From assembly GCA_031284445.1 (NCBI GenBank), contig JAISZW010000061.1:1-5260 (forward strand): a stretch of 5,260 nt of DNA, given 5' to 3'. Numbering within the stretch: the first letter of the stretch is position 1; each line of letters opens with the position of its first letter. A model generated the notes under the pieces. The model was not told where the DNA came from and did no database searches. It was given only the letters and a program-made list of their open reading frames with translations. Origin of the DNA: Candidatus Methanovirga basalitermitum (GTDB lineage Archaea; Methanobacteriota; Methanobacteria; Methanobacteriales; Methanobacteriaceae). Shown piece after piece: positions 5,212-5,260 of the stretch. The position numbers and the translations under genes were made by a program.

Positions 5212-5260
5212 AATTAAACTAAAATTAATTAAAATAAAATTAATTAAAATAAAATTAATT
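5209..5260. repeat. 15-bp tandem repeat reaching the window edge
   Basis: The unit AAAATTAATTAAAAT occurs at 5221-5235 and 5236-5250, with a partial third copy at 5251-5260 and a diverged partial copy at 5209-5220. It carries on out of the window, so its length is unknown. In the frame of the TnpB-like remnant each unit adds the five codons N-K-I-N-stop, so it could be an expansion of former coding DNA. Confidence 0.8.

Noticed and set aside
1..5260. CRISPR array, tRNA or rRNA genes
   Set aside because: The repeats seen are contiguous tandems or small hairpins without unique spacers, and no GC-rich cloverleaf-like segment occurs.

Overview
The window is very AT-rich, with long gene-poor stretches, archaeal TATA-like boxes and ribosome binding sites resembling AGGTGAT. 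The gene content suggests a low-GC methanogenic archaeon, most likely a Methanobrevibacter- or Methanosphaera-like member of the Methanobacteriales. This is inferred from style and gene families, not from a marker gene.

Layout. Positions 2-46 hold the last codons of an unidentified plus-strand gene. A short plus-strand ORF (83-310) follows and reads as the N-terminal half of a Panacea/SocA-like (DUF4065) antitoxin-type protein. Positions 311-1207 contain no convincing intact gene. They hold a 22-bp tandem repeat (about 731-796) and, at low confidence, a decayed transposase-like stretch (485-669). Three intact minus-strand genes occupy 1208-4396. In transcription order they are an aldo/keto reductase with a C-terminal two-cluster ferredoxin-type domain (4396-3209), a six-helix DUF308/HdeD-like membrane protein (3016-2534), and a HIGH-superfamily nucleotidyltransferase related to the COG1323/TmcAL group (2506-1208). 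The last two are 27 bp apart and are probably co-transcribed. The 192-bp gap upstream of the membrane protein carries TATA boxes and TGGTA/TACCA dyads, so that pair probably has its own promoter.

Positions 4397-5260 lack an intact gene but are full of structure. There is a 138-bp MITE-like element with roughly 20-bp imperfect terminal inverted repeats (4470-4607). An array of mini-hairpins follows, several with C-NNN-G triloops, two of which show a compensatory base change (4706-4825). Next come a hairpin and a repeated CCCAAAAAG motif in front of a promoter and a degenerate TnpB-like N-terminus with in-frame stops (5065-5211). A 15-bp tandem repeat runs off the window edge (about 5209-5260).

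Overall this is a small housekeeping or redox cluster flanked on both sides by mobile-element debris. I see no complete new defence or mobile system. The best leads are the hairpin array, the MITE-like element, the truncated Panacea gene, and an archaeal TmcAL-like nucleotidyltransferase beside a HdeD-like membrane protein.
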